From: Geovibrio ferrireducens
Lineage (GTDB): Bacteria > Chrysiogenota > Deferribacteres > Deferribacterales > Geovibrionaceae
DNA length: 64,000 bases
Direction: 5' to 3'
Assembly: GCF_026226615.1 (NCBI RefSeq)
Contig: NZ_JAJAPB010000003.1
Span: 1-64,000, forward strand
A program made the position numbers and the translations under genes. Shown here piece by piece: positions 1-8,085 of the stretch (within the stretch, counting starts at the first letter, position 1; each line of letters starts with the position of its first letter). Under the pieces are notes generated by a model, which was given only the letters and a program-made list of their open reading frames with translations, had not been told where the DNA came from and made no database searches.

Positions 1-108
1 CAGCCTGCGCGGCATAGCCGCTTGCTGCTCTGACTACGCTGTGCGTTCCTCGCATGCGCTGCGGTACGCGCTCCGTGGGCACATCCATGTGCCTGTGCCT
101 TTGTATTC
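1..108. repeat. GC-rich, palindrome-rich non-coding patch
   Basis: This stretch follows the end of the tonB-like gene and is clearly more GC-rich than its surroundings. It contains several short inverted repeats: GCGGC-ATA-GCCGC at 9-21 and GGCACAT-CC-ATGTGCC at 78-93, plus CGCATGCG-like self-complementary words between them. No convincing coding frame crosses it. It could be part of a dispersed repeat or a structured 3' end, but its left side is cut by the window edge. Confidence 0.35.
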
Positions 109-939
109 TCAGTAAATATCGATTGCTCCGCTGAGGTAATATATGAAATACCCGTCAACGCGAAGCACCTGAAGGTCATAGGAATCGGGGAGAGGAACGC
201 CGCCCATGTTGCGCAGGGCGCGTACAGCCTCGTTATCCAGATCCGGATAGCCGCTGCTTTTCACCACCTGAACATCGGTTATGCGTCCGTCCTTGTGTAT
301 TGCAAACTTTATGCGCACCGTTCCCTGTTCCCCCCGCATGGCGGCGGAGTAGGGATAGCTCCATGTCTGGTAAAGTTGACGGCGGAATTTATAAAAGTAA
401 GATGTGTAGCGGGTTTTGACCTCCTGCATGGAGACTGAGTCTTCCCCTTCCCTGTCACCGCCGCTTTCGGCTGTTCTGTTTATAATGTCTTTAGGGTTCA
501 GGATGCGGTCAATTGTCTTCCGGTCAAGCCCATGTATGCTGTCCCTCTGGGGAAAATCCATTTTCGGAAGCTCAGGTTTTGTCAAAGGATCAGGCTCTGC
601 CCTTCGGGTAACACGCTCTCTCGGTTCCGGTTCGGGCTGCTGGTCCTTAGCTGCTCCTGTCTTTGGCTTTTCTGCTGACTTGGCCGGAGCCTTGTCATCC
701 GGTGTTACCTTCACTATCTCCTTTTCAGGCTCTGATTCGGGCTGTGGCTGAGGACGGGGCACAGGAGGAGCAGGCGTCGGCCTCACCTGCGGAGGCGGCG
801 GAGTTTCTTTTTCCTTCTCTATTATTTCAACACTGATCGGCTTTTCCTTCTTCTCCGGCTCATCAAGTTTTATAAACATGAAAAGCATCAGGTGAAGCAC
901 AGCCGAAATCAGCAAAAACCATGCGAGTCTTGAGTTCAT
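109..939 (-). CDS. tonB: TonB-family energy transducer
   Basis: This protein probably carries proton-motive-force energy from the inner membrane to outer-membrane TonB-dependent receptors. Seen in the sequence: a short N-terminal cytoplasmic segment, one membrane helix at about residues 6-23, a long Pro/Glu/Lys-rich periplasmic spacer (about 30-115), and a C-terminal TonB fold (about 190-276) with the GTVRIKFAIHKDGRI and VVKSSGYPDLDNEA motifs. The start chosen is the ATG at 939. A TTG six codons earlier sits directly against AAGGAA, which is too close for a good ribosome site. A perfect TATAAT (minus strand, 947-952) lies about 7 bases before the ATG, so the message may be leaderless. No exbB or exbD is next to it in the window, so the partner motor must be elsewhere. 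Confidence 0.85.
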   Translation of the reverse strand: MNSRLAWFLLISAVLHLMLFMFIKLDEPEKKEKPISVEIIEKEKETPPPPQVRPTPAPPVPRPQPQPESEPEKEIVKVTPDDKAPAKSAEKPKTGAAKDQQPEPEPRERVTRRAEPDPLTKPELPKMDFPQRDSIHGLDRKTIDRILNPKDIINRTAESGGDREGEDSVSMQEVKTRYTSYFYKFRRQLYQTWSYPYSAAMRGEQGTVRIKFAIHKDGRITDVQVVKSSGYPDLDNEAVRALRNMGGVPLPDSYDLQVLRVDGYFIYYLSGAIDIY

Positions 940-968
940 TTTTATAATTATAGTCAATTCCTTATTAA

Positions 969-992
969 ATCAAGTGCCCAAAACACTTTGAT
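969..992. promoter_or_regulatory. Inverted repeat between tonB and hsp20
   Basis: ATCAAGTG (969-976) and CACTTTGAT (984-992) are complementary apart from one extra base, around the centre CCCAAAA. It lies just upstream of the tonB start and on the far side of the hsp20 promoter. It may be an operator for tonB. No named regulator can be assigned from sequence alone. Confidence 0.3.
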
Positions 993-1046
993 ACATATGA
1001 CAGCCATACGGGTTTTTTGTTCCATAATAAAATCCGTGTCAAAACA

Positions 1047-1076
1047 CTTGACATGAATCGGCTCAAGTATTATTCA
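1047..1076 (+). promoter_or_regulatory. Heat-shock promoter with HAIR-type HspR operator
   Basis: CTTGACA (1047-1053), a 7-base gap and GCTCAAG (1061-1067) closely match the HspR-associated inverted repeat, CTTGAGT-N7-ACTCAAG. The repeat covers the promoter: -35 TTGACA at 1048-1053, a 17-base spacer, and -10 TATTCA at 1071-1076. HspR itself is encoded in the operon that starts here, so autorepression released by heat stress is the natural reading. The -35 is perfect while the -10 is weak. Confidence 0.75.
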
Positions 1077-1110
1077 TAGACCCAGATAATATTTTCTACG
1101 GAGGTTTTCT

Positions 1111-1548
1111 ATGGCAATTGTAAGATGGGACCCGCTCAAGGATCTTATGGCTATGCATGACAGAATCAACAAGATGTTCAACGATTCCTTCGACAAACAG
1201 AATGCGCCCTCATACGGCGACTGGATGCCCCCTGTGGACATCTATGAAACGGAGGATGAGATCGTTGTGGTATCAGAACTCCCCGGAATCGACGAGAACG
1301 ATGTGGATATTCAGGTGGCGGAAGGTGTTCTCACCATCAAGGGTGAAAAAAAATACCCGCTGGACAGGGAATCCGACAACTATTACAGGCTTGAACGCGC
1401 ATACGGCAAATTTCAGCGCTCGTTCGCTGTACCGAACACTATTGACATGAACTCCATAAAAGCGAATCTGAAAGACGGTGTGCTCAGAATCACCCTTAAA
1501 AAACGCGCTGAGATTAAACCCACAGTGATTAAGGTTGAGACAGAGTAA
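1111..1548 (+). CDS. Hsp20 / alpha-crystallin small heat-shock protein
   Basis: This is an ATP-independent holdase that binds unfolding proteins and hands them to the ClpB/DnaK machinery. The 145-residue protein has an N-terminal arm (about 1-40), an alpha-crystallin domain (about 41-135) with the typical strand motif GVLRITLKKR, and a short C-terminal tail ending in an IKV-type motif that can dock a neighbouring subunit. A strong Shine-Dalgarno site (ACGGAGG) lies 8 bases before the ATG. It is the first gene of the operon under the HAIR promoter, followed 28 bases later by dnaJ. Confidence 0.95.
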   Translation: MAIVRWDPLKDLMAMHDRINKMFNDSFDKQNAPSYGDWMPPVDIYETEDEIVVVSELPGIDENDVDIQVAEGVLTIKGEKKYPLDRESDNYYRLERAYGKFQRSFAVPNTIDMNSIKANLKDGVLRITLKKRAEIKPTVIKVETE

Positions 1549-1576
1549 CACCGCTTAGAATAAACGAAGGTGAAAA

Positions 1577-2683
1577 ATGGCCAGAGACTACTATGAGGAG
1601 CTGGGCGTCCAGCGGGGCGCAACCGCCGATGAGATAAAAAAGGCATACAGAAAACTTGCCCGCAAATACCACCCTGATGTGAATCCGGGTGATAAAACCG
1701 CGGAGGACAGGTTTAAGAAAATCTCCGAGGCATACGGCGTTCTCAGTAATGATGAAAAACGCAGGCAGTACGACTCCGTGGGGCACGATGCCTTTGTATC
1801 GGGCGGTCAGGGGTATGACTTCTCCGGCGCAAACTTTGACGACATAAGAAACACCTTCGGCGGCGGTTTCGATTTTGATGACATATTCGGCGATATTTTC
1901 GGCGGCGGCAGACGTTCCGCAGCTGGAAAAAACAGGGTAATGCGCGGGGACGACCTCTATTACAATGTGCGGGTTCCTTTCTATGATGTGATAAACGGCA
2001 ACGAATACGAACTGAACATAAGCCACTCTGTATCCTGCTCCGAATGCGGCGGCAAAGGCGGCGAAAAGAAAGCCTGTCCCACATGCGGCGGCACAGGGCA
2101 GACATCGCGCAATAAAGGCGGCTTCTTCGTGGGGAGCGTGTGCTCAAGCTGCGGCGGCTCCGGTCAGGTAACTGTCAAACAGTGTGCCGCATGCCACGGT
2201 AAAGGGCAGGTTGAGAGCAAAGAGCGCATCAAGGTGCGCATCCCCAAGGGTGTGGACAAAAACTCCAAGATACGCATACCCGGAAAAGGCAACGCAGGGC
2301 TCAACGGCGGAGCATCAGGCGATTTATACATTGTCACCAATGTGCAGGATCATCCGGTCTACAGACGTGAGGGCGACAACCTCTACGTTGATGTGGAGCT
2401 TGATATGTTTGAGGCGGCACTGGGCGAAAAAATCGAAGCACCGACCCCTTACGGGGCTGTAACTCTGAATATACCCGCCGGAACACAGCCGGGGCAGAAG
2501 ATGAGACTTAAAGGAAAAGGCGTTCCCGCGCTGAAAGGAAGCGGAACAGGCGACCTTTATCTGGTGATGAATGTAAAAATTCCCGCAGTCGCCTACGAAG
2601 CCGACAGGGAAGCCCTCAGGGAAATGATGAAGAAGTATGCTACGAATGTACGCGAGGAATTGCTTAAGAAGGGAAAAATATAG
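1577..2683 (+). CDS. dnaJ: DnaJ-type (class I) Hsp40 co-chaperone
   Basis: DnaJ stimulates the ATPase of DnaK and delivers substrates to it. The 368-residue protein has the J-domain with HPD at residues 32-34, a Gly/Phe-rich linker (about 75-115), four CxxCxGxG zinc motifs (from about residue 154: [32 protein letters not shown]) and two C-terminal substrate-binding beta domains. It is therefore a full class I DnaJ rather than a CbpA, which lacks zinc fingers. No dnaK or grpE is adjacent, so this may be a second, stress-specific DnaJ. hspR follows after 137 bases. Confidence 0.93.
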   Translation: MARDYYEELGVQRGATADEIKKAYRKLARKYHPDVNPGDKTAEDRFKKISEAYGVLSNDEKRRQYDSVGHDAFVSGGQGYDFSGANFDDIRNTFGGGFDFDDIFGDIFGGGRRSAAGKNRVMRGDDLYYNVRVPFYDVINGNEYELNISHSVSCSECGGKGGEKKACPTCGGTGQTSRNKGGFFVGSVCSSCGGSGQVTVKQCAACHGKGQVESKERIKVRIPKGVDKNSKIRIPGKGNAGLNGGASGDLYIVTNVQDHPVYRREGDNLYVDVELDMFEAALGEKIEAPTPYGAVTLNIPAGTQPGQKMRLKGKGVPALKGSGTGDLYLVMNVKIPAVAYEADREALREMMKKYATNVREELLKKGKI

Positions 2684-2735
2684 GCTTCCACGGAAGGAAC
2701 CGTTCACGACAGGAATATAAATAAATCCTCCCCTG

Positions 2736-2755
2736 CCCTCCTTTGAAAAGGAGGG
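2736..2755 (+). repeat. Hairpin inside the heat-shock operon
   Basis: CCCTCCTT-TGAA-AAGGAGGG forms an 8-bp stem between dnaJ and hspR and is followed by AGTTTTC. It may be a weak terminator or processing site that lowers hspR/clpB expression relative to hsp20-dnaJ. The flanking word CCTGCCCTC recurs at a second hairpin at 32440-32472, which suggests a repeat family. Confidence 0.45.
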
Positions 2756-2820
2756 AGTTTTCATCCACTTTTGTAAAAAGAAGCCAGAGGGGGATTCAAA
2801 ATGAAAACAAGGAAAAGAAC

Positions 2821-3201
2821 ATGGCTAACAAACCTCTGTATGTAATAAGCATAGTATCGGAAATGCTGGAGCTTCACCCGCAGACACTGCGTCAGTATGA
2901 GCGCATGGGGCTTGTGACCCCCTCCCGAACGGTGGGGAACACAAGGCTTTACTCCGATGAGGATATTGAGAGGCTGAAATTCATAATGACCCTCTCAAAA
3001 GACATGGGAGTGAACCTTGCGGGAATAGAGATCATACTGAATATGCGTGAGCAGATAGAAGTGCTCCACGCCCAGCTTGACGGAATGAAGGAATACATCC
3101 GCCAGCGTCTGGGTGAGGAGATGAAGGCAAAAGAAGCGGAGAAGGCACTCATCCCCTCCCCGCCCAAAGAGATTATTAGAATTAAGATAGAAAAGGAATA
3201 A
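2821..3201 (+). CDS. hspR: HspR, MerR-family heat-shock repressor
   Basis: HspR binds HAIR inverted repeats and represses heat-shock genes; in other bacteria it needs DnaK as co-repressor. The 126-residue protein starts with a MerR winged-helix domain (YVISIVSEMLELHPQTLRQYERMGL) and continues with a coiled-coil segment (about 65-105) and a charged tail. The ATG at 2821 is chosen because the MerR fold begins 8 residues in. A longer reading from 2743 would only add a Lys-rich tract translated from the hairpin region. The protein sits between dnaJ and clpB, and a matching HAIR site precedes hsp20, which supports autoregulation. Confidence 0.93.
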   Translation: MANKPLYVISIVSEMLELHPQTLRQYERMGLVTPSRTVGNTRLYSDEDIERLKFIMTLSKDMGVNLAGIEIILNMREQIEVLHAQLDGMKEYIRQRLGEEMKAKEAEKALIPSPPKEIIRIKIEKE

Positions 3202-3225
3202 AACCTCATAAGGAGGTAAAACACA

Positions 3226-5832
3226 ATGATTAACTTCAATAAAATGACTATAAAAGCGCAGGAGGCCGCTGAACAGGCACTTGCCCTCGCCTCCGAAAAG
3301 AACCAGCAGCAGATAGAACCCGAACATTTTCTCATCGCTCTCCTTAAGCAGGAGGACGGCCTTGTGAAACCCCTTCTCCAAAAGGCAGGTGCAAATGTCG
3401 GTGCGCTGGAAAAAGGAACGGAAGACATTATCAACTCCCTGCCGACAGTAAGCGGCGCAGGTCAGCAGTATTTCTCCCCTGACTGCAACAAGGCACTGGA
3501 AAAGGCGTTTAAGATAATAAAAGACTTCGGCGACGAGTATGTCTCCACTGAGCATATTCTCTTGGGAATTATAGACAACGCCGGTTACAGGCTCCGCACC
3601 CTGCTTTCGCAGACAGGAACGGACAAAAAAGCTGTTGAGAAAGCGATTAAGGAAGTGCGCGGCTCATCAAAGGTCACTGACCAGAACCCGGAAGGGAAGA
3701 TGAACGCCATAGATAAATACACCATAAACCTTACAAACCTTGCCAGAGAAGGCAAGCTTGACCCGGTTATCGGGCGTGATGAGGAGATAAGGCGTGTTGT
3801 CCATGTGCTTTCCCGCAGAACAAAAAACAACCCCGTGCTCATAGGCGAGCCCGGCGTGGGTAAAACCGCCATTGTTGAGGGTCTGGCGCACAGGATAATA
3901 AACGGTGATGTGCCTGATTCCCTTAAGGATAAGATAGTGGCGTCTCTGGATATGGGTGCGCTCATAGCCGGAACCAAGTTCAGGGGCGAGTTCGAGGAAA
4001 GGCTCAAGGCTATCCTGACCCAGATAAGGGAGAAGGAAGGCGAGATAATCCTTTTCATCGACGAGATGCACACACTCGTGGGTGCAGGTGCGGCGGAAGG
4101 CGCAATGGATGCTGCAAACCTGCTCAAACCTGCACTGGCAAGGGGCGATCTGCACTGCATAGGCGCAACCACTCTTGACGAATATAAAAAGCACATCGAG
4201 AAGGACGCAGCCCTTGAAAGACGCTTCCAGCCTGTGATGGTGAAGGAACCGAGCGTAGAGGACACTGTATCGATCCTCCGCGGGCTAAAGGAAAAATATG
4301 AGGTTCACCACGGTGTGCGCATAAAAGACTCTGCCCTTGTGGCGGCGGCACATCTGGCGAAAAAATACATCAGCGACCGTTTCATGCCTGATAAGGCAAT
4401 AGACCTCATAGACGAGGCAACGGCACGCCTGAGGATGGAGATAGACAGTCTCCCCACCGAACTGGATGAAACAGAGCGTAAGATAACCCAGCTTGAGATA
4501 GAGAAACAGGCGCTCAAGCGTGAGTCTGATAATGTGAGCAAAAACCGCCTCGCCAAACTGGAAGAGGAGCTTGCCAACCTCAAATCCGAAGCGGACAGGC
4601 TGAGAGCCCACTGGAGCAACGAAAAGGGGCTTATCAAAAAATCCAGAGAGATAAAGGAAAAAGCAGAGGAAGAAAAACACCTGATGCAGAAGGCGGAGCG
4701 TGAAGGAAACTTCGCCCTCGCCTCCGAAATAAAATACAGCAGGCTTGTGCAGCTTGATAAAGAGCTTGGGGAAGCAAACGCCAGACTGGCCGAAATCCAG
4801 AGCAGCAAAAGAATGCTGAAAGAGGAAGTGGACGAAGAAGACATAGCGGCCATAGTCTCCAAATGGACAGGGATTCCCGTAACCAAGCTTATGCAGGAGG
4901 AGGCGGACAAGCTCATTAACATGGAAGACTACCTGCACAAAAGAGTCATAGGGCAGGACAGAGCCATAAGAGCGGTAAGCGAAGCAGTCCGCAGGAACAG
5001 AGCAGGCCTCGGCGACCCGAACAGACCTATCGGCTCGTTTATCTTCTTAGGCCCCACAGGTGTGGGTAAGACTGAGCTTGCAAAAGCACTTGCCGAGTTC
5101 ATGTTCGACTCCGAAGATGCGCTCATACGCATAGACATGAGCGAATACATGGAGAAACACGCAGTTGCCAAACTCATCGGAGCGCCTCCCGGATATGTGG
5201 GTTATGAAGAGGGCGGACAGCTTACCGAAAGAGTGCGCCGCAAACCCTATTCCGTCATACTGATGGACGAGATAGAAAAAGCGCACCCGGATGTGTTCAA
5301 CATCCTTCTCCAGATGCTGGATGACGGCAGACTGACTGACTCCAAGGGCAGAACCGTGAGCTTCAAAAACTGTGTGGTGATAATGACATCAAACATAGCA
5401 TCGCAGGAAATACAGGAGGAGTTCTCTAAAGAAGGCTCAATGGAGCAGAAATATATCTTCATCGACAATGTTGTGATGAACAGGCTCTCCTCCTTCTTTA
5501 AGCCGGAGTTTCTCAACAGGCTGGATGATATAATAGTTTTCCACCCGTTGGATAAGGAACATCTTCATAACATTGCAGAAATGCTTATGAGAGAATTTGC
5601 GGCGAGGCTGCGCGAAAATTCTGTTGAACTTGTCTGGGATGATTCTGTCATTACAGAAATAGTAAAAGCGGGTTTTGACCCTGCTTTCGGTGCCAGACCT
5701 ATGAAGAGAACCATAAGGAAGCTTGTGGAGAATAAACTGGCCGAAGCACTGATCAAAGGCGACATAAAAGCAGAGCAGAAGATAAAGCTGACCTATGGTC
5801 AAGACGGCATGAACTTCAGTACAACCTCCTGA
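3226..5832 (+). CDS. clpB: ClpB protein disaggregase
   Basis: ClpB is a hexameric AAA+ ATPase that threads aggregated proteins through its pore together with DnaK/DnaJ. At 868 residues it has normal family length. The order is: Clp N-domain repeats (1-150), first AAA+ module with GEPGVGKT, the long coiled-coil middle domain (about 405-530), second AAA+ module with GPTGVGKT, and the C-terminal ClpB-D2 small domain. The pore loop motif GYVGYEEGG is present. It is preceded by AAGGAGG 7 bases from the ATG and separated by only 24 bases from hspR. A strong terminator follows directly. Confidence 0.97.
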   Translation: MINFNKMTIKAQEAAEQALALASEKNQQQIEPEHFLIALLKQEDGLVKPLLQKAGANVGALEKGTEDIINSLPTVSGAGQQYFSPDCNKALEKAFKIIKDFGDEYVSTEHILLGIIDNAGYRLRTLLSQTGTDKKAVEKAIKEVRGSSKVTDQNPEGKMNAIDKYTINLTNLAREGKLDPVIGRDEEIRRVVHVLSRRTKNNPVLIGEPGVGKTAIVEGLAHRIINGDVPDSLKDKIVASLDMGALIAGTKFRGEFEERLKAILTQIREKEGEIILFIDEMHTLVGAGAAEGAMDAANLLKPALARGDLHCIGATTLDEYKKHIEKDAALERRFQPVMVKEPSVEDTVSILRGLKEKYEVHHGVRIKDSALVAAAHLAKKYISDRFMPDKAIDLIDEATARLRMEIDSLPTELDETERKITQLEIEKQALKRESDNVSKNRLAKLEEELANLKSEADRLRAHWSNEKGLIKKSREIKEKAEEEKHLMQKAEREGNFALASEIKYSRLVQLDKELGEANARLAEIQSSKRMLKEEVDEEDIAAIVSKWTGIPVTKLMQEEADKLINMEDYLHKRVIGQDRAIRAVSEAVRRNRAGLGDPNRPIGSFIFLGPTGVGKTELAKALAEFMFDSEDALIRIDMSEYMEKHAVAKLIGAPPGYVGYEEGGQLTERVRRKPYSVILMDEIEKAHPDVFNILLQMLDDGRLTDSKGRTVSFKNCVVIMTSNIASQEIQEEFSKEGSMEQKYIFIDNVVMNRLSSFFKPEFLNRLDDIIVFHPLDKEHLHNIAEMLMREFAARLRENSVELVWDDSVITEIVKAGFDPAFGARPMKRTIRKLVENKLAEALIKGDIKAEQKIKLTYGQDGMNFSTTS

Positions 5833-5864
5833 AAAAGGGCGGGGTTTATCCCCCGCCTTTTTTA
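5832..5864 (+). terminator. Intrinsic terminator after clpB
   Basis: GGCGGGG (5838-5844), loop TTTATC and CCCCGCC (5851-5857) are followed by seven T residues and preceded by an A-run that extends the stem. It begins at the clpB stop codon and ends the heat-shock operon. Confidence 0.9.
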
Positions 5865-5913
5865 TATTGGTTAAAAACCATTTACGGACAAGCCGTATAT
5901 ATAAATGTTTTTT

Positions 5914-5942
5914 GTTACAAAGTATGATATATTTGATATACT
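5914..5942 (+). promoter_or_regulatory. Promoter for the sigma factor gene
   Basis: An extended -10 element (TGA-TATACT, hexamer at 5937-5942) lies 17 bases after the -35-like hexamer GTTACA (5914-5919), giving a leader of about 24 bases. The sigma gene is therefore probably transcribed separately from clpB. Confidence 0.5.
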
Positions 5943-5972
5943 TTCGGAACTATAAGGGTTAAAGGCTGAAAC

Positions 5973-6911
5973 ATGGATCATGAACTTGATGACCTTCAGG
6001 AAGAGCAGGAAGAAACCGAAGAGACGGAAAGCCCTGCCGAATCCGCAGAGGTTGAGGAAGTAATTCATACTGATTCCCCGCCTCCTGTCAGCGAAAATAC
6101 GCTGAAGCATTACCTCAACAGCATCAGCAGATATAAACCGCTCAGCAAAGAACAGGAGTTTGAGATCGGGGAAAGAATACAAAAGGGCGACACGGAAGCT
6201 CTCAATACCCTTATACTCTCAAACCTTAAATTCGTTGTCTCTATCGCAAACCGTTACAGAAACACGGGTCTGCCCGTTTCAGATCTTATAAATCAGGGTA
6301 ATCTCGGCCTTGTTGAAGCGGCAAAACGCTTTGACCACACAAAAGGTGTCAAGTTTATATCATACGCAGTCTGGTGGATACGTCAGGCGATTATTCAGGC
6401 TCTGGCCGAGCAGTCGGGAACAGTTAAGCTCCCCATCAAACAGGCGGGCATACTCTACAAGATAAACGGAGCAATAGAAAAGCTCAGCAAGCAGCTTGGG
6501 CGTGAGGCTACAAACAGCGAGCTTGCGGAATACCTCGGCATGGAAGAGTCCGATATTGAAAACGTGCTCCGCGTTTCAAGGAATTATCTTTCCCTCGAAG
6601 CGCCCATAAAAGACGGTGAGGATCGCTCATTTATCGATCTTCTTGACTCAGGCTCCAAAAGCATTGAGGACGATATTATCTCCAAAACCTTAAAACAGTC
6701 TTTGGGAGACATCATTGACGAGCTCACCGAGCGCGAGGCAAAGATAATAGAACTGCGCTTCGGCATAGAGGGCGATGCGCCGAAAACTCTGGAAGAGATA
6801 GGCGATATGCTGAAAATAAGCCGCGAGCGTGTGCGCCAGCTTGAAGCCAGAGCACTCTCCAAGCTCCGCAAGAAAGCCATGCGCAAAAAGCTGCATGATT
6901 TTCTGAACTAA
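5973..6911 (+). CDS. Sigma-70 family RNA polymerase sigma factor (group 2, RpoD/RpoS-like)
   Basis: This is a promoter-recognition subunit of RNA polymerase. The 312-residue protein has an acidic N-terminal tail (1-40), region 1.2 (ENTLKHYLNSISRYKPLSKE), region 2 (NLKFVVSIANRY to the WWIRQAI core and -10 recognition helix), region 3 (IKQAGILYKINGAIEKL) and region 4 with the RERVRQLEARALSKLR recognition helix. It lacks the long region 1.1 and the spacer of a housekeeping RpoD, so it is an alternative sigma factor. Its place behind clpB suggests a stress role, but RpoH versus RpoS identity cannot be settled here. Confidence 0.9.
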   Translation: MDHELDDLQEEQEETEETESPAESAEVEEVIHTDSPPPVSENTLKHYLNSISRYKPLSKEQEFEIGERIQKGDTEALNTLILSNLKFVVSIANRYRNTGLPVSDLINQGNLGLVEAAKRFDHTKGVKFISYAVWWIRQAIIQALAEQSGTVKLPIKQAGILYKINGAIEKLSKQLGREATNSELAEYLGMEESDIENVLRVSRNYLSLEAPIKDGEDRSFIDLLDSGSKSIEDDIISKTLKQSLGDIIDELTEREAKIIELRFGIEGDAPKTLEEIGDMLKISRERVRQLEARALSKLRKKAMRKKLHDFLN

Positions 6912-6913
6912 GC

Positions 6914-6926
6914 TTATACCGTATAA
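6914..6926. promoter_or_regulatory. Palindromic operator candidate before the DUF433 gene
   Basis: TTATAC-C-GTATAA is a perfect inverted repeat starting 3 bases after the sigma-factor stop and 30 bases before the antitoxin start. Such a site would suit autorepression by a toxin-antitoxin complex. The half-site resembles the TATAAC repeats found before the second toxin-antitoxin pair at 63196-63211. Confidence 0.4.
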
Positions 6927-6956
6927 CATTTTAAGTATTAATCAGGAGCAGATTAT

Positions 6957-7196
6957 ATGGACTGGAAAAAACATATAGACTCAGATCCTGAAATAGCCTC
7001 AGGAAAGCCAATAATAAAAGGGACAAGACTTACTGTTGAGCATATTATCGGTCTGTTTGCGTCCGGATGGACAAAGGAACAGGTCCTGTCAAATTACCCT
7101 TCTATCTCTGAAGAATCTCTTAACGCGGCATTTGCGTTTATAACAGAGATAGTCAGAGACGAATCCGTTTATTTTATCAAAAAAAGCGTAGCCTGA
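6957..7196 (+). CDS. DUF433-family antitoxin
   Basis: This small (79-residue) winged-helix-type protein carries the DUF433 signature: the GKPIIKGTRLTVEHIIGLFASGW region at residues 17-40 followed by the SNYPSISEESLNAAF helix. DUF433 proteins are usually paired with a PIN-like DUF5615 protein, and that gene follows here with a one-base overlap (TGATG). By analogy it should neutralise the toxin and repress the pair. The Shine-Dalgarno site is AGGAG, 11 bases upstream. Confidence 0.85.
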   Translation: MDWKKHIDSDPEIASGKPIIKGTRLTVEHIIGLFASGWTKEQVLSNYPSISEESLNAAFAFITEIVRDESVYFIKKSVA

Positions 7197-7552
7197 TGAA
7201 GTTTCTTGCAGACGAAAACGTACCTTTACGTTCTGCGGAATTAATATCTGAATCCGGTCATGATGTGCTTCACGTAATCTCAGTTCAGCAGGGGATAAGC
7301 GATAAAGAGGTTATGAAACTGGCTCTGAAAGAGAACAGGATATTAATCACCTTCGACAGGGATTTCGGAGAAGAAGTTTTTAAAAACAATGTTCTCGGCT
7401 GTGCAGGCGTAATCCTTTTAAGGTTTTCACCCTCTTTTCCTGAAGAAGCATACGAAATAATTAATGATGTAATTTCAAATCCGGAAATCAGTCTTTCAGG
7501 CATGTTTACGGTTATAGAGCGGGACTACGTAAGACAAAGAAAACTGCCTTAG
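7196..7552 (+). CDS. DUF5615 PIN-like toxin
   Basis: The 118-residue protein has the Mut7-C/PIN-like pattern: an N-terminal FLADENVP motif, a central SDKEVMKLALKENRILITFDRDFGEEVF block, and the acidic residues (Asp6, Glu7, Asp58, Asp60) expected to hold a metal in an RNase-like site. It is the likely toxin of a type II module with the upstream DUF433 gene. Its 3' end overlaps the converging xpt gene by 4 bases, so no terminator separates them. RNase activity is a family inference and has not been shown here. Confidence 0.82.
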   Translation: MKFLADENVPLRSAELISESGHDVLHVISVQQGISDKEVMKLALKENRILITFDRDFGEEVFKNNVLGCAGVILLRFSPSFPEEAYEIINDVISNPEISLSGMFTVIERDYVRQRKLP

Positions 7553-8085
7553 TCTAGCCCCTTCTTTATCTCATCAAGAGTAAGGATCGAATAAACGCCC
7601 TCTTCCCCTTTTTTATCAATGATTACCGCACATCCGGCAAGTTCTGCGCCTGACTGAGCTATTATCTCCTTAACGGCTTTCAGGGTGTTGCCTCTGGCAA
7701 AAAAATCATCCACATAGATAACTCTGTCATCCGCAGTCAGCACCTCTTTGGAGATGTAAAGGGTCGTGTGTTCCTGCTTGGTGAAGGAGTAGCTTTCAGC
7801 GCTGTAAAAATCAGCCATGGTGATCGGCTTCTTCTTTTTGGCGAAAATATACGGAATCCCAAGTGCCTCTGCCAGAGGGTGCGCTATGGTAATGCCGCTG
7901 GTTTCAGCAGTGATTATCTTGGTAAGACAGGCATCCTTGAAGTGCCCGGCCATGTCGTCCGCCATGAGGCGGAAAAGCTCAATATCCACCTGATGGTTGA
8001 TGAACCTGTCCACCTTGACGACCTCACCGTTTACACTGCCGTATTTCTTTATTCTTTCAAGCAGAGCCGCGCTTGCCTTTCTCAT
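7549..8085 (-). CDS. xpt: Xanthine phosphoribosyltransferase
   Basis: Xpt converts xanthine and PRPP to XMP in purine salvage. The 178-residue protein has the Xpt hallmark RFINHQVD near residues 27-34 and a PRPP-binding loop VIYVDDFFARGNT (about 122-134) of the type I PRTase fold. It is the last gene of the nucleoside importer operon, overlapping the preceding permease by 4 bases. This fits import of purine nucleosides or bases followed by direct salvage. Family members are about 190 residues, so it is slightly short but complete. Confidence 0.88.
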   Translation of the reverse strand: MRKASAALLERIKKYGSVNGEVVKVDRFINHQVDIELFRLMADDMAGHFKDACLTKIITAETSGITIAHPLAEALGIPYIFAKKKKPITMADFYSAESYSFTKQEHTTLYISKEVLTADDRVIYVDDFFARGNTLKAVKEIIAQSGAELAGCAVIIDKKGEEGVYSILTLDEIKKGLD

